From Rhodoferax sp. (GTDB lineage Bacteria > Pseudomonadota > Gammaproteobacteria > Burkholderiales > Burkholderiaceae_C), in assembly GCF_028688795.1 (NCBI RefSeq), contig NZ_JAQTXM010000012.1, forward strand, positions 62,001 to 126,000: a stretch of DNA of 64,000 nt, written 5' to 3'. Shown in pieces: positions 16,263 through 24,923 of the stretch (positions are counted from its first letter, which is position 1; every line of letters begins with the position of its first letter). The notes beneath the pieces are model-generated. The model saw only the letters and a program-made list of their open reading frames with translations. It made no database searches and was not told the DNA's origin. A program made the position numbers and the translations under genes.

Positions 16263-17852
16263 ATGGCCAAAAACACCAAGAGCCGGACCACCATGTACGC
16301 CGCCACAGTTGCGCATTGCCCACCAGGGCATCACAGCCGGGTGAAAAGCCGCTGGATGTCGAACCAGGATATTGAGTCTGCTACGGCGCAAGTGTTGACG
16401 CAGGGTGGCGATACCCGCATCGAACTCAATGCGGCGGGTGTCAACATCTATGCTTGCGGGCCACGGCCAGACCCTGCGCTGGTGCAGTTTGGCTCATCCA
16501 CTGGCTCGGTGATTTCGTCAACCGGATTTCAGGCGGCCGTGGCGCTGTACAAGCGTTTGTATAACCGGCAGGGCGACTACCACGCTGAAGTAGAGCGTCA
16601 GAGGTGTGAATTAAGCGCGCTCAGCGGCGCCAGTCGCTTGCCTGGCATTGATGTGGTGTTTGCTGCATCTGGCACTGATATTCACCTGTTTGCAGCCCAA
16701 CTGGCGACGCTGGGCCAGCGCACGCCTTTGCAGGCGGTCATGGTGGAGCCTGCCGAGACGGGCAGCGGCGTACCGGCCGCGTTGGCCGCGCTGCACTTTG
16801 CTACGCGAACCTCTCAGGGGCGCCCTGTCACGTGTGGCGTGCCTTTGTCCGATACGCCATTGCAGCCACCGTTGGGCGTGAAGTTGCGCCAAACCGATGG
16901 CAGCTTGCGCAGCGTGGCTGAGGTCGATGCAGAATTTGCCGCGCATGTGAATCGCCTGATGCTCGCCGATGGACGCTGCATGCTGGTTATGACGGATGTC
17001 TCCAAAACCGGCTTGCTGGCACCGTCACTGGCTTGTGCAACAGCGCTGCGGCAACGCTTCGGTGATCAGCTCACCGTGTTGGTAGATGCGTGCCAGTTCC
17101 GCTTGTCGTCAGAGGCGCTGTTGGGCTACCTGTCGCAGGATTTCATGGTGGCCATCACCGGTTCCAAATTTATCGGTGGGCCGGCATTTTGCGGTGCCCT
17201 GTTGTTGCCACCGGCCGTGGCGCAGAGCAACCGGATGGTGTCGCTGAAAGTATTGGCCGACTACTCGGCCAGGTCAGACTGGCCGCCTGGCTGGTTGCCT
17301 GCAAAAGCGTTGGCCGAGTCGGTTAACTTGGGCGTGTTGTTGCGCTGGGAGGCCGCCCTAACCGAGTTGCGTCGTTTCAGGGCCATACCAGATCACGTGG
17401 TGCATGATTTTTTGCAGGCATGGCAGCAAGCGGTGACAAGCCGAATTGCTCAGGACGACAGTTTTGAGGTCTTGCCTGTCCTGCCGCTGGCGCGTAGCCA
17501 TGCCAATGGCTTACAGCCCTGGGACAGTGTTCAAACCATTTTCCCGTTCCAGGTCTTCAAACCCAAGGCGGGTGGTGGCAGGCAAGCGTTAAGTCAGGAG
17601 GAAACAGCACATGTACATCGGCAACTGCGTGACCCACAGGGCGCGTTTGGGGCACCGGGTACGCGGTTTCAACTTGGGCAGCCTGTGCTGTGTGGGCTGC
17701 AGGGTGGTGAGCCGGTCAGTGCGCTGCGGATGTGCAGCAGCGCCCGTCTGGTCACAGAGTCGATGGCAGCTCGTCAGCCAGTGGACAAGGCCATTGCCCA
17801 AGCCATGCGGGCCTTTGACAAGCTGGCGCAGCTGGCTCAGGCTTTGCGCTGA
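16263..17852 (+). CDS. Uncharacterised PLP-dependent (aminotransferase class V-like) protein
   Basis: 529 residues, beginning directly after the stop of the fusion gene (no gap), so co-transcribed. Fold type I features are visible: FGSSTGSVISSTGFQAA (substrate/phosphate region), VVFAASGTDIHLFAAQLATL, VMVEPAETGSGVP, the Asp-x-x-Gln pattern VDACQFRLS and the presumed PLP lysine K302 in VAITGSKFIGGPAFCGALLL. This order resembles class V aminotransferase/cysteine-desulfurase-fold enzymes, but I cannot name a family. Context suggests it acts on the product or substrate of the decarboxylase/ATP-grasp protein. Its last 16 bp overlap the convergent flaG gene. Confidence 0.7.
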   Translation: MAKNTKSRTTMYAATVAHCPPGHHSRVKSRWMSNQDIESATAQVLTQGGDTRIELNAAGVNIYACGPRPDPALVQFGSSTGSVISSTGFQAAVALYKRLYNRQGDYHAEVERQRCELSALSGASRLPGIDVVFAASGTDIHLFAAQLATLGQRTPLQAVMVEPAETGSGVPAALAALHFATRTSQGRPVTCGVPLSDTPLQPPLGVKLRQTDGSLRSVAEVDAEFAAHVNRLMLADGRCMLVMTDVSKTGLLAPSLACATALRQRFGDQLTVLVDACQFRLSSEALLGYLSQDFMVAITGSKFIGGPAFCGALLLPPAVAQSNRMVSLKVLADYSARSDWPPGWLPAKALAESVNLGVLLRWEAALTELRRFRAIPDHVVHDFLQAWQQAVTSRIAQDDSFEVLPVLPLARSHANGLQPWDSVQTIFPFQVFKPKAGGGRQALSQEETAHVHRQLRDPQGAFGAPGTRFQLGQPVLCGLQGGEPVSALRMCSSARLVTESMAARQPVDKAIAQAMRAFDKLAQLAQALR

Positions 17853-18208
17853 ATGATGGCGCCAGTGACCTGGTCAATGCCTTTGGCAATTTGCAGCATG
17901 GCTTCTGATGGAAATTGCAGGATGGTTTCGCCCGATTTTTGGTTAACCAGAGTCACCACCGACAGGCCCGTGCCTTTTTCGATGGCAAAGTGCAATTCGT
18001 TGGAGGTTTTGTTAGCCAGCACTTTGTTGGAGGCGTCTACTGCTTGCTGAAGCGTGGCCGCATCTGGTTCTTTGGCCGATTGTTTAGCCGCTTTTGCGAC
18101 TTGGGCTGTTGGTGCTGGCAGATTTTGCGCCATGGGCCGGGTGGCGGCGGCGGGCGCATAGCTTTGCAGCCCTGCGGTGCGGGTTGTGGCGACTGGTGTG
18201 ATGTCCAT
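17837..18208 (-). CDS. flaG: Flagellar protein FlaG
   Basis: 123 residues. The C-terminal ~75 residues are the FlaG domain (LQQAVDASNKVLANKTSNEL, FAIEKGTGLSVVTLVNQKSG, ILQFPSEAMLQIAKGIDQ). FlaG proteins influence filament length and assembly; the mechanism is poorly known. The N-terminal 45 residues are low-complexity Ala/Pro/Thr. The start at 18208 is supported by an AGGAG-like sequence just upstream. It has its own sigma-28 type promoter, independent of the preceding flg operon, and ends convergently with the PLP-protein gene. Confidence 0.88.
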   Translation of the reverse strand: MDITPVATTRTAGLQSYAPAAATRPMAQNLPAPTAQVAKAAKQSAKEPDAATLQQAVDASNKVLANKTSNELHFAIEKGTGLSVVTLVNQKSGETILQFPSEAMLQIAKGIDQVTGAIIQRKA

Positions 18209-18294
18209 GGCTTACTCCTGGGGTGGCATGCCCAGCCTGAGTTGACAGGAAAAAACGCGACAGTGACATGCGAATCACGCTGGACTTATCCGTT

Positions 18295-18321
18295 GTATCG
18301 GCAAGTCTGTGAATTACTTGA
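18295..18321 (-). promoter_or_regulatory. Sigma-28 (FliA) promoter of flaG
   Basis: On the minus strand TCAAGTAA, 11 nt, GCCGATAC: near-consensus -35 and -10 at the correct spacing (TCAA-N15-GCCG). It overlaps the stop codon of the upstream HDOD gene and lies about 87 nt before the flaG start. Confidence 0.78.
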
Positions 18322-19534
18322 GGGCTGCCAAGGTGCGCAGCAGGGCCAGGTTGACATCTTCCGGGTCAAAACCGTGGTGGCTGCAGCGTTCACGAGTGGT
18401 CTCCAAAAACGGGGCTTCAACGCCCATGGCCAGATCCAGGTAGGGCCAATACGGGCCGCTTTGCGACAACAGGGCCTCTTTGACCCTGCTGGGCAGGTGT
18501 ATGGCGCGCAGCGCGCTGGTCATGGGCTCGCCCAGCAGCACGTCAATTTGCGACAGCAAACCACACAGGTACAGCTCTCGCTTCAAGGCCTCGCTTTCGC
18601 CCGCGTCCAGTAGCTCGGCCATCAGGCTGGCGCGCAGCACCATCGACTGGCGCACCGGTTGCAAATTCAGGTCCTGGGTGGCGTGTGCCAGCTGCTCCAG
18701 CAGCCAGGTTCTGGTGCGTGACAACCCCAGCACCAACAGGCCCTGGCGCAAGGCATCAATCTCATGGCGCAAGCCCAGCCCAGCGGAGTTGGTGTAGCGC
18801 AAAAAATGGTAGGCCAACAGCGGCTCGTCACCCAGCAAGCGCTCAAGGTCGTCCATGGAGGCCTCGACCTCAATGGCTTTGATCAGGCGGCGAATGGTTA
18901 GCTGGCTCGGCTGAACGCGTGCCTGGCGGTGGCTGTACAACACGTCGTCAACCGGCCAACCCAGCAGGGCAGCGGCAGCTTGCTCGTCCAGACAATGCTC
19001 GGCCAGCGCCCGGCTGGCGACGCCGTCATAAATTTGCCCGGCGCGTACCGGGCTGGCGGCGTGCAAGCCGGGCTGCTTGCTTGACGCGTGCAATTGGCGC
19101 GACACCCGCAGGGCCATCAGCGCGTCGTCAGTGCTCAGGTTGACGACGCCGTGGCCAAAACTCGCGGCAAACGCGGGCATGAGGGGCTGCTCAGACTCGC
19201 CGCGCCACACCAGCTGTAGCCCGCGCTGCTGGGCGCGTTGCACCCGCTGGGCAATAGCCGGGTCGTTCAGCAGGTCGGCCTGAACTTCGATTTGGGTCAG
19301 CGCAGGAGGCGTGAGGTCCAGCAAGTTGACCAAAAGCTGGGGTGAGGGTGAGCGCAGGTAAAAAGTGGGTGCTTGCGGCCCCCAAAGCTCGCTCAGTGTG
19401 GTGAGCAAGTGCCCGGCATTCAAGGTGCAGCCAGGCCGGGCGGCTAGCGTGAGCTCCACCCCGGCCAGTTGGCGTTGCGCGTTCCAGAGCAGCTGGTAGC
19501 CCAAGCTCACATCGTGTAAGACGCCGGCGGCCAT
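18314..19534 (-). CDS. EAL-like/HDOD domain signalling protein
   Basis: 406 residues. The C-terminal ~200 residues form an HDOD domain (QLTIRRLIKAIEVEASMDDL, LLGDEPLLAYHFLRYTNSAG, LGLSRTRTWLLEQLAHATQD), a non-catalytic HD-related module in signalling proteins. The N-terminal ~190 residues resemble an EAL-type fold (YQLLWNAQRQLAGVELTLAA) but lack the EAL/EVL catalytic motif and the metal-binding residues, so c-di-GMP hydrolysis is not expected. The architecture is that of YuxH/CdgJ-like motility regulators. It starts 12 nt after flgL and closes the flg operon, supporting a role in motility control. Confidence 0.8.
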   Translation of the reverse strand: MAAGVLHDVSLGYQLLWNAQRQLAGVELTLAARPGCTLNAGHLLTTLSELWGPQAPTFYLRSPSPQLLVNLLDLTPPALTQIEVQADLLNDPAIAQRVQRAQQRGLQLVWRGESEQPLMPAFAASFGHGVVNLSTDDALMALRVSRQLHASSKQPGLHAASPVRAGQIYDGVASRALAEHCLDEQAAAALLGWPVDDVLYSHRQARVQPSQLTIRRLIKAIEVEASMDDLERLLGDEPLLAYHFLRYTNSAGLGLRHEIDALRQGLLVLGLSRTRTWLLEQLAHATQDLNLQPVRQSMVLRASLMAELLDAGESEALKRELYLCGLLSQIDVLLGEPMTSALRAIHLPSRVKEALLSQSGPYWPYLDLAMGVEAPFLETTRERCSHHGFDPEDVNLALLRTLAALK

Positions 19535-19546
19535 GGTCTTGTCGTC

Positions 19547-20794
19547 TTAGCGGATGAAGTCGAACAGCGAGAGCTTTTGAATCTGGGCGTATGTCTGCAT
19601 GGCGACCTGATAGCCGGTTTGTTGATTTTGGAAGTCTGAAATGCCTTTGACCATGTCAAGGTCTTCAGCGCGGGAACGGTCGGCTTCCATCTGGATGCTG
19701 CGCTTTTCCTGGTTGCCCGAGATGCGGTCGGCCCGGTTGAGCAGCTCACCAGCCTGGCCGCGCACCGCAGAGACGCGCTGCATGCCGATATCGATGTTGT
19801 GCAGGGCTTGACTGACGGCTTGGGACGCAGTGGTATTGCTGGTGGCTCCGCCGATGTCTTTGATTGCATTGTCCAGCACGCTGAACAAGCTGGCGTTGGG
19901 CACGATGTTGATGGTGTCGCCCAGCGTGGGTAGGCCGGTGAGGGTAAGACTTATGCCAGGTGCAGTTAGTGGAATGGTCGTGCTAGAACTGGGAAACGGA
20001 GGTCCGATTGTCGGTGTGCTTGTGCCCGCAGGGTTTTCCATGAGAGTATAAGTTGCCGTGCTGGTCGGTGGATTCGTTGCGGGTACTGGCAAGATGCTGA
20101 TGGCGCTAATGCTGTAGGACGAGCCGTTGATCAATGTTGCATCTGTCACATTGATGGCACTCGCTTGTAGATTTGCATTGCCACCACCGAGGCTGACGTT
20201 GTACGACGCGTCCTGCGTGGAGGTGAGCATGAACGCGCTGTCACCATCCAGCGCGAACGGAATAGAGACTGCGGTACCGGCCGACTGGCCAGGCAGGCCA
20301 TTGAAAGCATAGTCTGGTGCCGTGGCCTGTGGTCCCACAAAAGGCTTCAGCGCGCTGCCCAAGGCACTGAACAGTGGCAGGCCATTGGAGTCTTCGCGGT
20401 TGGCCAGCGAATAAATCTGATCTCGCAGCCCCTGCATTTCCAAGGCAATGGTCTTTCGCTCAGCACTGCTGTGAACACCGCTGCCCGCGCTGACGGTGAG
20501 TTCCCGAAAACGCTGCAGCGCATCGGTCACGTCACCCAGCACACTCTCGGCCTGGGTGATGGCGTCAACTTGGGATGCCAGTGCACGCTGGTCGGTGGCA
20601 ATGCGGCTGATGCGGGTCAGCGCCCGCTCGGCAATGGCTGCGCTTGTGGGGTCGTCGCTGGCGCGCACCACACGTTTGCCGGAGGTCAGGTTTTCTTGCA
20701 GGGCTGACAGCGCCGATTGGCGCGACGTGATGTTGCGCACGGCGTTGTCGTAGGTGTTGGCAGACCCGAGTCGTGCGTTGGACAGTGTGGACAT
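19547..20794 (-). CDS. flgL: Flagellar hook-associated protein 3
   Basis: Hook-filament junction protein of 415 residues, placed between FlgK and the filament. The N-terminal flagellin-like helices (STLSNARLGSANTYDNAVRN, SALSALQENLTSGKRVVRAS) and the C-terminal helix (QQTGYQVAMQTYAQIQKLSL) are conserved, while the middle is variable and Thr/Pro-rich. It ends IQKLSLFDFIR, typical of FlgL. The gene follows flgK by 23 nt and is translated from an ATG with GGAG-type spacing. Confidence 0.92.
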   Translation of the reverse strand: MSTLSNARLGSANTYDNAVRNITSRQSALSALQENLTSGKRVVRASDDPTSAAIAERALTRISRIATDQRALASQVDAITQAESVLGDVTDALQRFRELTVSAGSGVHSSAERKTIALEMQGLRDQIYSLANREDSNGLPLFSALGSALKPFVGPQATAPDYAFNGLPGQSAGTAVSIPFALDGDSAFMLTSTQDASYNVSLGGGNANLQASAINVTDATLINGSSYSISAISILPVPATNPPTSTATYTLMENPAGTSTPTIGPPFPSSSTTIPLTAPGISLTLTGLPTLGDTINIVPNASLFSVLDNAIKDIGGATSNTTASQAVSQALHNIDIGMQRVSAVRGQAGELLNRADRISGNQEKRSIQMEADRSRAEDLDMVKGISDFQNQQTGYQVAMQTYAQIQKLSLFDFIR

Positions 20795-20817
20795 GGCGAG
20801 AGCTCCTGCGCTTGATG

Positions 20818-22794
20818 TTAGCGACCCATGGTCTGAATCAAGGTGTCGAAAATACCTTGTGCAATTTGAATCACCTTGGCCGAGGCCTGGTAAGCCTGCT
20901 GGTATTGCAGCAATTTGGCGGCTTCCTCGTCCAGATTGACACCTGAGACGGCGGTGCGGTCCTTTTCCAGCGTGGCGGCAATGGCGCTCGACACGCCTGC
21001 GGTGTAGCTAGCACTTTGCGAGCGGATGCCGATTTGTGCAATCAGTCCGGCGTAACCGTCGGTCAAGGAAGCGCCGTCAAACATTTTGGTATCCCGCAAA
21101 TCCATCATGGTGGCTGCGTTTCCGGAGTTCAGTTTGAAGTCGATGCCGTTATTGTTGGTTGCATCCTTGATACCGACCACAGTGAAGGTATCTCCATTTT
21201 TTGGTGATCCTTGCAGAACGAGTTTCCAATTGGCAGTTTCGATGGATTGACCTGATTGGTATGTGTTAAAACCAACGCCGTTGATTGTGTATGTGTTCGG
21301 GTCACTAAATGCAATCACGACAGGTGTTGGTTGAGGCGGGGTCACTGCGTTGGTCTTTGCCTCCAGGCTCGTTAACTGCAGGCTACCTGTATTTGCTGTT
21401 CCCATCTTCCCGGCAACCGGGCTAGCCATGGCCAGTGCACGCGGGGAAGAAAACTCGGCGCTGATGCCACTGACGGAGGTGCTAAAGGGCTTGAGCAAAA
21501 GACGGTCGCCACTTGCCGCCACCGGCACCTGAGATATCGGTACCGCAGCCGTAGCATCAACCACTGAGGTGAGCGTCAAGCCGTCAAAAGTGATGAAGGT
21601 GCCGACACCAAAATCAAACGTCTTCTGCACACCATCAGAGCGGCGGGTGATCGTTCCTTGGGTGTTGTTGGTAAAGCTAATGTCGTATTCCGTTGCTTCA
21701 AATGAGGCAAATCCGCTGGGTGGCGTGGGCGCCAGGATGAAATTGCTGGCGGAAACGCCAGTATTTAAAGTGGCTGGCGCTTCTGGCTCCAACACACTGT
21801 TGCTGAAATCCATTGGGGTAAATAAATTTCCCCCCACATTGCCATTCAAATCCAGTCCGAGCGCGTGCTGGGCGTTCATGCTGGTCGTGATCGCCACAGC
21901 ATAGCGCCCCAGCAGGTTGCGCGCCTCGGCCATGTCAGTGTTTTGAAAACGCAGCAGCCCGGGCACCTCGCCGCCGCCCAGGGTGGCTTCATTCAACGGA
22001 ACGGTTTGGCCGTTGCGCGTCAGGGACAACTTGCTGTTTTGCACGCCAAAATCATCGGCACCCAGTTCAAGCTTGGCGGCGGTGTTGCCCAGTACCAGCG
22101 CCTGGCTGCCGCCAATGAAAATGCCCACGCTGCCGTCTGCGGCGGGGATCGACGTGGTTTGAATGTACTGATTGAGTTCGCGCACCAGCTGGTCGCGCTG
22201 GTCAAGCAGGTCATTGGGTGGCTGGCCGTTGCCCACCGCGCGGGAAATTTTTTCGTTCACCGAGGCAATGCCACTGGCCAGGCTGTTGATGGAAGTGACC
22301 TTGTTTTTTAGCTCCAACGTCAGGCTTTGTTGCAAGTCGTCCATGCTGGTTGACGTGTTGCTCATGCGCAGCGCAGTTTCACTGATGCGGGTCAGCGCCA
22401 CGGTTCGAGCGGTCAGGTCGGTGGGGGCACTCGCCACGTCTGAGAACGCGTTGAGCATGTCGCTCACCGCAGCGCCCAAGCCGCTGGTGCCGCCCTGAAA
22501 CAAGGTTTCAAGTTGTGTGAGTTTGTCAGCGCGTGCCGTGTCGCCTGAGCTGGTGGCCCCGGCAAGTGCCGATTGGCGGGTTAAGAATTCGCTGTAGGCG
22601 CGCTCAATGGTCGAAACCTCAACACCCTTACCAATATAGCCGGCGCCCGAGAATTGGCCTGGCACCGTTTGCATGACGGCGCTCTGGCGCGAGTAACCTG
22701 GCGTGTTGACGTTGGCAATGTTGTTGCCCGCCGTTTGTAGCGCGATCTGGTTGGCTTGCAGGGCACGCGTGCCCACGTTCAGAATGCCGCTCAT
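20818..22794 (-). CDS. flgK: Flagellar hook-associated protein 1
   Basis: Hook-filament junction protein of 658 residues. The N-terminal rod/hook signature is SGILNVGTRALQANQIALQT, followed by AGNNIANVNTPGYSRQSAVM. The C-terminal helix VNLDEEAAKLLQYQQAYQAS and KVIQIAQGIFDTLIQ matches FlgK. The ~650-residue length is usual for betaproteobacteria. Its start overlaps the flgJ stop by 4 nt, so it is coupled to flgJ. Confidence 0.94.
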   Translation of the reverse strand: MSGILNVGTRALQANQIALQTAGNNIANVNTPGYSRQSAVMQTVPGQFSGAGYIGKGVEVSTIERAYSEFLTRQSALAGATSSGDTARADKLTQLETLFQGGTSGLGAAVSDMLNAFSDVASAPTDLTARTVALTRISETALRMSNTSTSMDDLQQSLTLELKNKVTSINSLASGIASVNEKISRAVGNGQPPNDLLDQRDQLVRELNQYIQTTSIPAADGSVGIFIGGSQALVLGNTAAKLELGADDFGVQNSKLSLTRNGQTVPLNEATLGGGEVPGLLRFQNTDMAEARNLLGRYAVAITTSMNAQHALGLDLNGNVGGNLFTPMDFSNSVLEPEAPATLNTGVSASNFILAPTPPSGFASFEATEYDISFTNNTQGTITRRSDGVQKTFDFGVGTFITFDGLTLTSVVDATAAVPISQVPVAASGDRLLLKPFSTSVSGISAEFSSPRALAMASPVAGKMGTANTGSLQLTSLEAKTNAVTPPQPTPVVIAFSDPNTYTINGVGFNTYQSGQSIETANWKLVLQGSPKNGDTFTVVGIKDATNNNGIDFKLNSGNAATMMDLRDTKMFDGASLTDGYAGLIAQIGIRSQSASYTAGVSSAIAATLEKDRTAVSGVNLDEEAAKLLQYQQAYQASAKVIQIAQGIFDTLIQTMGR

Positions 22795-23732
22795 ATGCTT
22801 TGCGCCACAACTTGCGTGCGTGCTTGCAGGCGTTGGGTCGTCTCAATGGCGCGGCTCAGCTTGGCCGCATAGTTGGGGTCTGTGGCGTAGCCGGCTTTTT
22901 GCAGGCCACTGGCGTAGGCATAGGCTGAACTGGTTTGCTGGCTGGCTTTTTCGTAGCGCGGTGACTGGGTGATGAGCCGTGCGTAGTCGCGGAACGATTC
23001 GTCGTAAGAGTTGTAAGCGCGGAACTTGGCCACCTGCTTTTGCGCCACGCCATTGACGTATTCGGTGGTGGTGACCTCAGCCACCTTGCCCTTCCAGCCC
23101 GCGCCGGCCTTGATGCCAAACAGGTTGTAAGACGGGGCGCCGCCGCGCTGCTTGATCTCACTGCGGCCCCAGCCGGTTTCATGGCCAGCCTGGCCGACCA
23201 TGTAGCTGGCCGGAATGCCGGTTTCTTTTTCGATGCGGATGGCGGCTTGTGTGTGGCGGTCCACAAAGCTGCTTTGGCTTGCCGTGGGGCTGGCTGCATT
23301 TTTGCCATAGGCGGCCAAGCTGGCGCTGCGCTGCAAGCTGCTGATGGCGGGGGCGGCGTCTTGAACTGCTCCTTTGGCGCCTGCCGCACCGGCTGCACCA
23401 GCGGCTGTGTCTGCCGGGTTTACGCCCATCTGGCGCGACAACTGCGCCGCAATCAGGTCTGATAAACCACCAGGCCGGCCAGACATTTGCACGGCATATT
23501 GCTGGTCCAGCAGGTCGGTGCCCAGGTTTTCGCCCGCGCTGTCATTCAAGCCGGACTTCATGGTGGCCTCGCGCATGCTCTTGATGAGTTCGCGCATGAA
23601 CAGCGATTCAAACTGCTTGGCGGTTTCCTTGATTGCAGCCGGGCTGCTTTGTCCAGCCTGCAGTTTCAGGCTGTTCAACGAGCTGGCATCTGCCGCCAGC
23701 GAATTGGACATGGTGGTTTGACCGATGCTCAT
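22791..23732 (-). CDS. flgJ: Flagellar rod assembly protein / peptidoglycan hydrolase
   Basis: Periplasmic bifunctional protein of 313 residues. The N-terminal rod-binding domain (ETAKQFESLFMRELIKSMRE) acts as rod cap. After a low-complexity Ala/Gly linker at ~105-125, the C-terminal half is a beta-N-acetylglucosaminidase (TGIPASYMVGQAGHETGWGR, with the catalytic Glu, and SYNLFGIKAGAGWKGKV) that opens peptidoglycan for the rod. It overlaps flgI by 1 nt and flgK by 4 nt. Confidence 0.94.
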   Translation of the reverse strand: MSIGQTTMSNSLAADASSLNSLKLQAGQSSPAAIKETAKQFESLFMRELIKSMREATMKSGLNDSAGENLGTDLLDQQYAVQMSGRPGGLSDLIAAQLSRQMGVNPADTAAGAAGAAGAKGAVQDAAPAISSLQRSASLAAYGKNAASPTASQSSFVDRHTQAAIRIEKETGIPASYMVGQAGHETGWGRSEIKQRGGAPSYNLFGIKAGAGWKGKVAEVTTTEYVNGVAQKQVAKFRAYNSYDESFRDYARLITQSPRYEKASQQTSSAYAYASGLQKAGYATDPNYAAKLSRAIETTQRLQARTQVVAQSI

Positions 23733-24889
23733 CAGATCACCTCCAGCTCAGCGTTCAAGGCCCCCGCGGCCTTGATGGCTTGCAAAATGGCCAGCAGGTC
23801 TTGCGGTGTGGCACCCAAAGAGTTCAGGGCGCGCACCACATCAGCGAGTTGTGGCGCAGCCGGCAGTTGGATCAGCATGCCGGGCTCGGCCTTGATCTGG
23901 ATGTCTGACTTTTCTGTCACCTGGGTTGTGCCACCGGACAGTGCGTTGGGCTGGCTCACGCTGGGCGTGGTGTTGATGCTGATCGACAGGTTGCCGTGCG
24001 CAATGGCGCAGGGGCCTAAAGTGACAGCCTGGTTGAGCACGATAGAGCCAGTGCGGGCGTTGATGACCACTTTGGCCGCAGCCACAGAGTCTTGCAGTGG
24101 CAACTCTTCGAGCTCAGCCATGAAGGTTACCCGGGCGTCGGGCTCCATGGGGGCGTTGACCCGGATGGTGCGGCCATCCAGCGCCTGGGCCGATCCGGCG
24201 CCAAATTTGGTGTTGATGGCCTGTGCCACCTTGCGGGCGGTTTGAAAATCAGAGGCCTCCAGGCCCAGCGTCAACGTGTTGCCTTCTTGCAAAGGCGTTG
24301 GCACGATGCGCTCCACTTGCGCTCCGTTGGGAATGCGCCCAGCGCTCAGGTGGTTCACTTGCACTTTGCTGCCGGCAGCGGCAGCGCCTGCACCCGCGAT
24401 GATCAGGTTGCCCTGGGCCACGGCATAAATCTCGCCGTCGGCCCCTTTGAGCGGCGTTGAAATCAGCATGCCGCCCTTGAGCGATTTGGAATTGCCCACC
24501 GACGACACATTCACGTCAATGGCTTGGCCCGGCCGGGCAAAGGCCGGCAACTGGGCGGTGACCAGCACGGCGGCCACGTTTTTCATTTGCAAGGAAGAGG
24601 CCGAGGCCGCTGGCAGTGTGATGCCTAGCTGTTGCAAATAGTTGGCGATGCCCTGCGAGGTGTAGGGCATTTGAGTGGTTTGGTCACCCGTGCCGTCCAG
24701 CCCTACCACCAAGCCAAAGCCGGTGAGCTGATTGCTGCGCACGCCTTCCACAGCCGCCACCTCCTTGATGCGGGCCGCTTGTGCGGGTGCGCTGAACAGC
24801 GCGGCCAGCAGCGCCAGCATGGAAACCAGCAGCAAGGCGGTGGCGGGCACTGCTCGGCTGGGTTTTGGTGTGATGAAAAAATTGTGCAT
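23732..24889 (-). CDS. flgI: Flagellar P-ring protein
   Basis: Periplasmic P-ring subunit of 385 residues. It has a Sec signal peptide (about 1-39, ending FSAPAQA) and then the family start ARIKEVAAVEGVRSNQLTGF with GLVVGLDGTGDQTTQMPYTS. The C-terminus LGATPQDLLAILQAIKAAGA is conserved. Directly follows flgH in the operon (34-nt gap). Confidence 0.95.
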   Translation of the reverse strand: MHNFFITPKPSRAVPATALLLVSMLALLAALFSAPAQAARIKEVAAVEGVRSNQLTGFGLVVGLDGTGDQTTQMPYTSQGIANYLQQLGITLPAASASSLQMKNVAAVLVTAQLPAFARPGQAIDVNVSSVGNSKSLKGGMLISTPLKGADGEIYAVAQGNLIIAGAGAAAAGSKVQVNHLSAGRIPNGAQVERIVPTPLQEGNTLTLGLEASDFQTARKVAQAINTKFGAGSAQALDGRTIRVNAPMEPDARVTFMAELEELPLQDSVAAAKVVINARTGSIVLNQAVTLGPCAIAHGNLSISINTTPSVSQPNALSGGTTQVTEKSDIQIKAEPGMLIQLPAAPQLADVVRALNSLGATPQDLLAILQAIKAAGALNAELEVI

Positions 24890-24923
24890 TTGGTTTTACC
24901 CCTCGACACAATTTTGCGTAACT

